NCBI GenBank assembly: GCA_013153135.1
Contig: JAADFA010000064.1
Location: 1 to 5,929 of the forward strand
Reading direction: 5' to 3'
Origin: Chloroflexota bacterium
GTDB taxonomy: Bacteria; Chloroflexota; Anaerolineae; Anaerolineales; DRMV01
Length of the DNA stretch: 5,929 nucleotides
Under the pieces are notes generated by a model. That model ran no database searches, was not told where the DNA came from, and saw only the letters and a program-made list of their open reading frames with translations. This document shows positions 5,853-5,929 of the stretch, piece by piece (within the stretch, counting starts at the first letter, position 1; every line of letters starts with the position of its first letter). A program made the translations under genes and the position numbers.

Positions 5853-5929
5853 AGAATGGATTAACCTCCATCCACAAATCGCTAACTTCTAACATCCATC
5901 TACTCATCTCGCCCAAAATCTACGCTTCC
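5853..5929. other. G-poor non-coding tail
   Basis: No gene is seen here. From 5861 to the end only three of 69 bases are G on the + strand, the reverse of the G-rich heptad arrays beside it. ATGGA (5856-5860) can pair with TCCAT (5867-5871) in a weak hairpin. GCTAACT TCTAACA (5881-5894) reads on the minus strand as two heptad-like units, TGTTAGA and AGTTAGC, which may be a decayed array in inverted orientation. An antisense frame runs through this tail and the repeats into the aminotransferase gene, but it is probably an artefact. Confidence 0.5.

Noticed and set aside
5488..5916. Minus-strand reading frame of 142 residues across the repeats and the aminotransferase 3' end
   Set aside because: Its periodic peptide (units like LPTTDCR) follows from a 7-base repeat read in triplets. 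It overlaps a firm gene antisense and has no family resemblance.

Overview
The window looks like chromosomal housekeeping DNA from a high-GC bacterium. My best guess is Chloroflexota (Anaerolineae-like, possibly thermophilic). This is inference: it rests on the LCP protein with a Thr-Pro linker, the aminotransferase resembling the Thermus/Chloroflexota LysJ-type enzymes of LysW-linked lysine/arginine synthesis, the predicted K+-independent pyruvate kinase, and the GC-rich palindromes and heptad repeats between genes. No phage, transposase, CRISPR or tRNA/rRNA gene was recognised.

Layout. Positions 1-276 are non-coding: a terminator-like hairpin (77-109), a perfect GC-rich inverted repeat (121-141) and a good sigma-70-type promoter (226-254). 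Four genes follow, all on the + strand: a membrane-anchored LytR-CpsA-Psr (LCP) protein (277-1785); ornithine carbamoyltransferase argF (1882-2826), with its own TATAAT box; pyruvate kinase pyk (2823-4286), whose ATG overlaps the argF stop as ATGA; and a class-III PLP aminotransferase of the ArgD/LysJ type (4347-5591), 60 bases after pyk. From 5617 to 5852 lies a composite repeat: three arrays of a 7-base unit (7, 10 and 5 copies, consensus near AGTCGRY) separated by two 41-base cores of identical length. The last 77 bases are G-poor non-coding sequence.

How the genes fit together. argF and the aminotransferase belong to arginine (and possibly lysine) biosynthesis: the aminotransferase would make the amino group of the protected ornithine or lysine, and ArgF would convert free ornithine to citrulline. 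Pyruvate kinase, the last step of glycolysis, sits between them and appears translationally coupled to argF. The LCP gene has its own promoter and is probably a separate unit that attaches polymers to the cell wall.

The genes themselves are ordinary families. The parts least explained are the 3' heptad/core repeat locus and the argF-pyk-aminotransferase arrangement. I do not see convincing evidence for a wholly new system.
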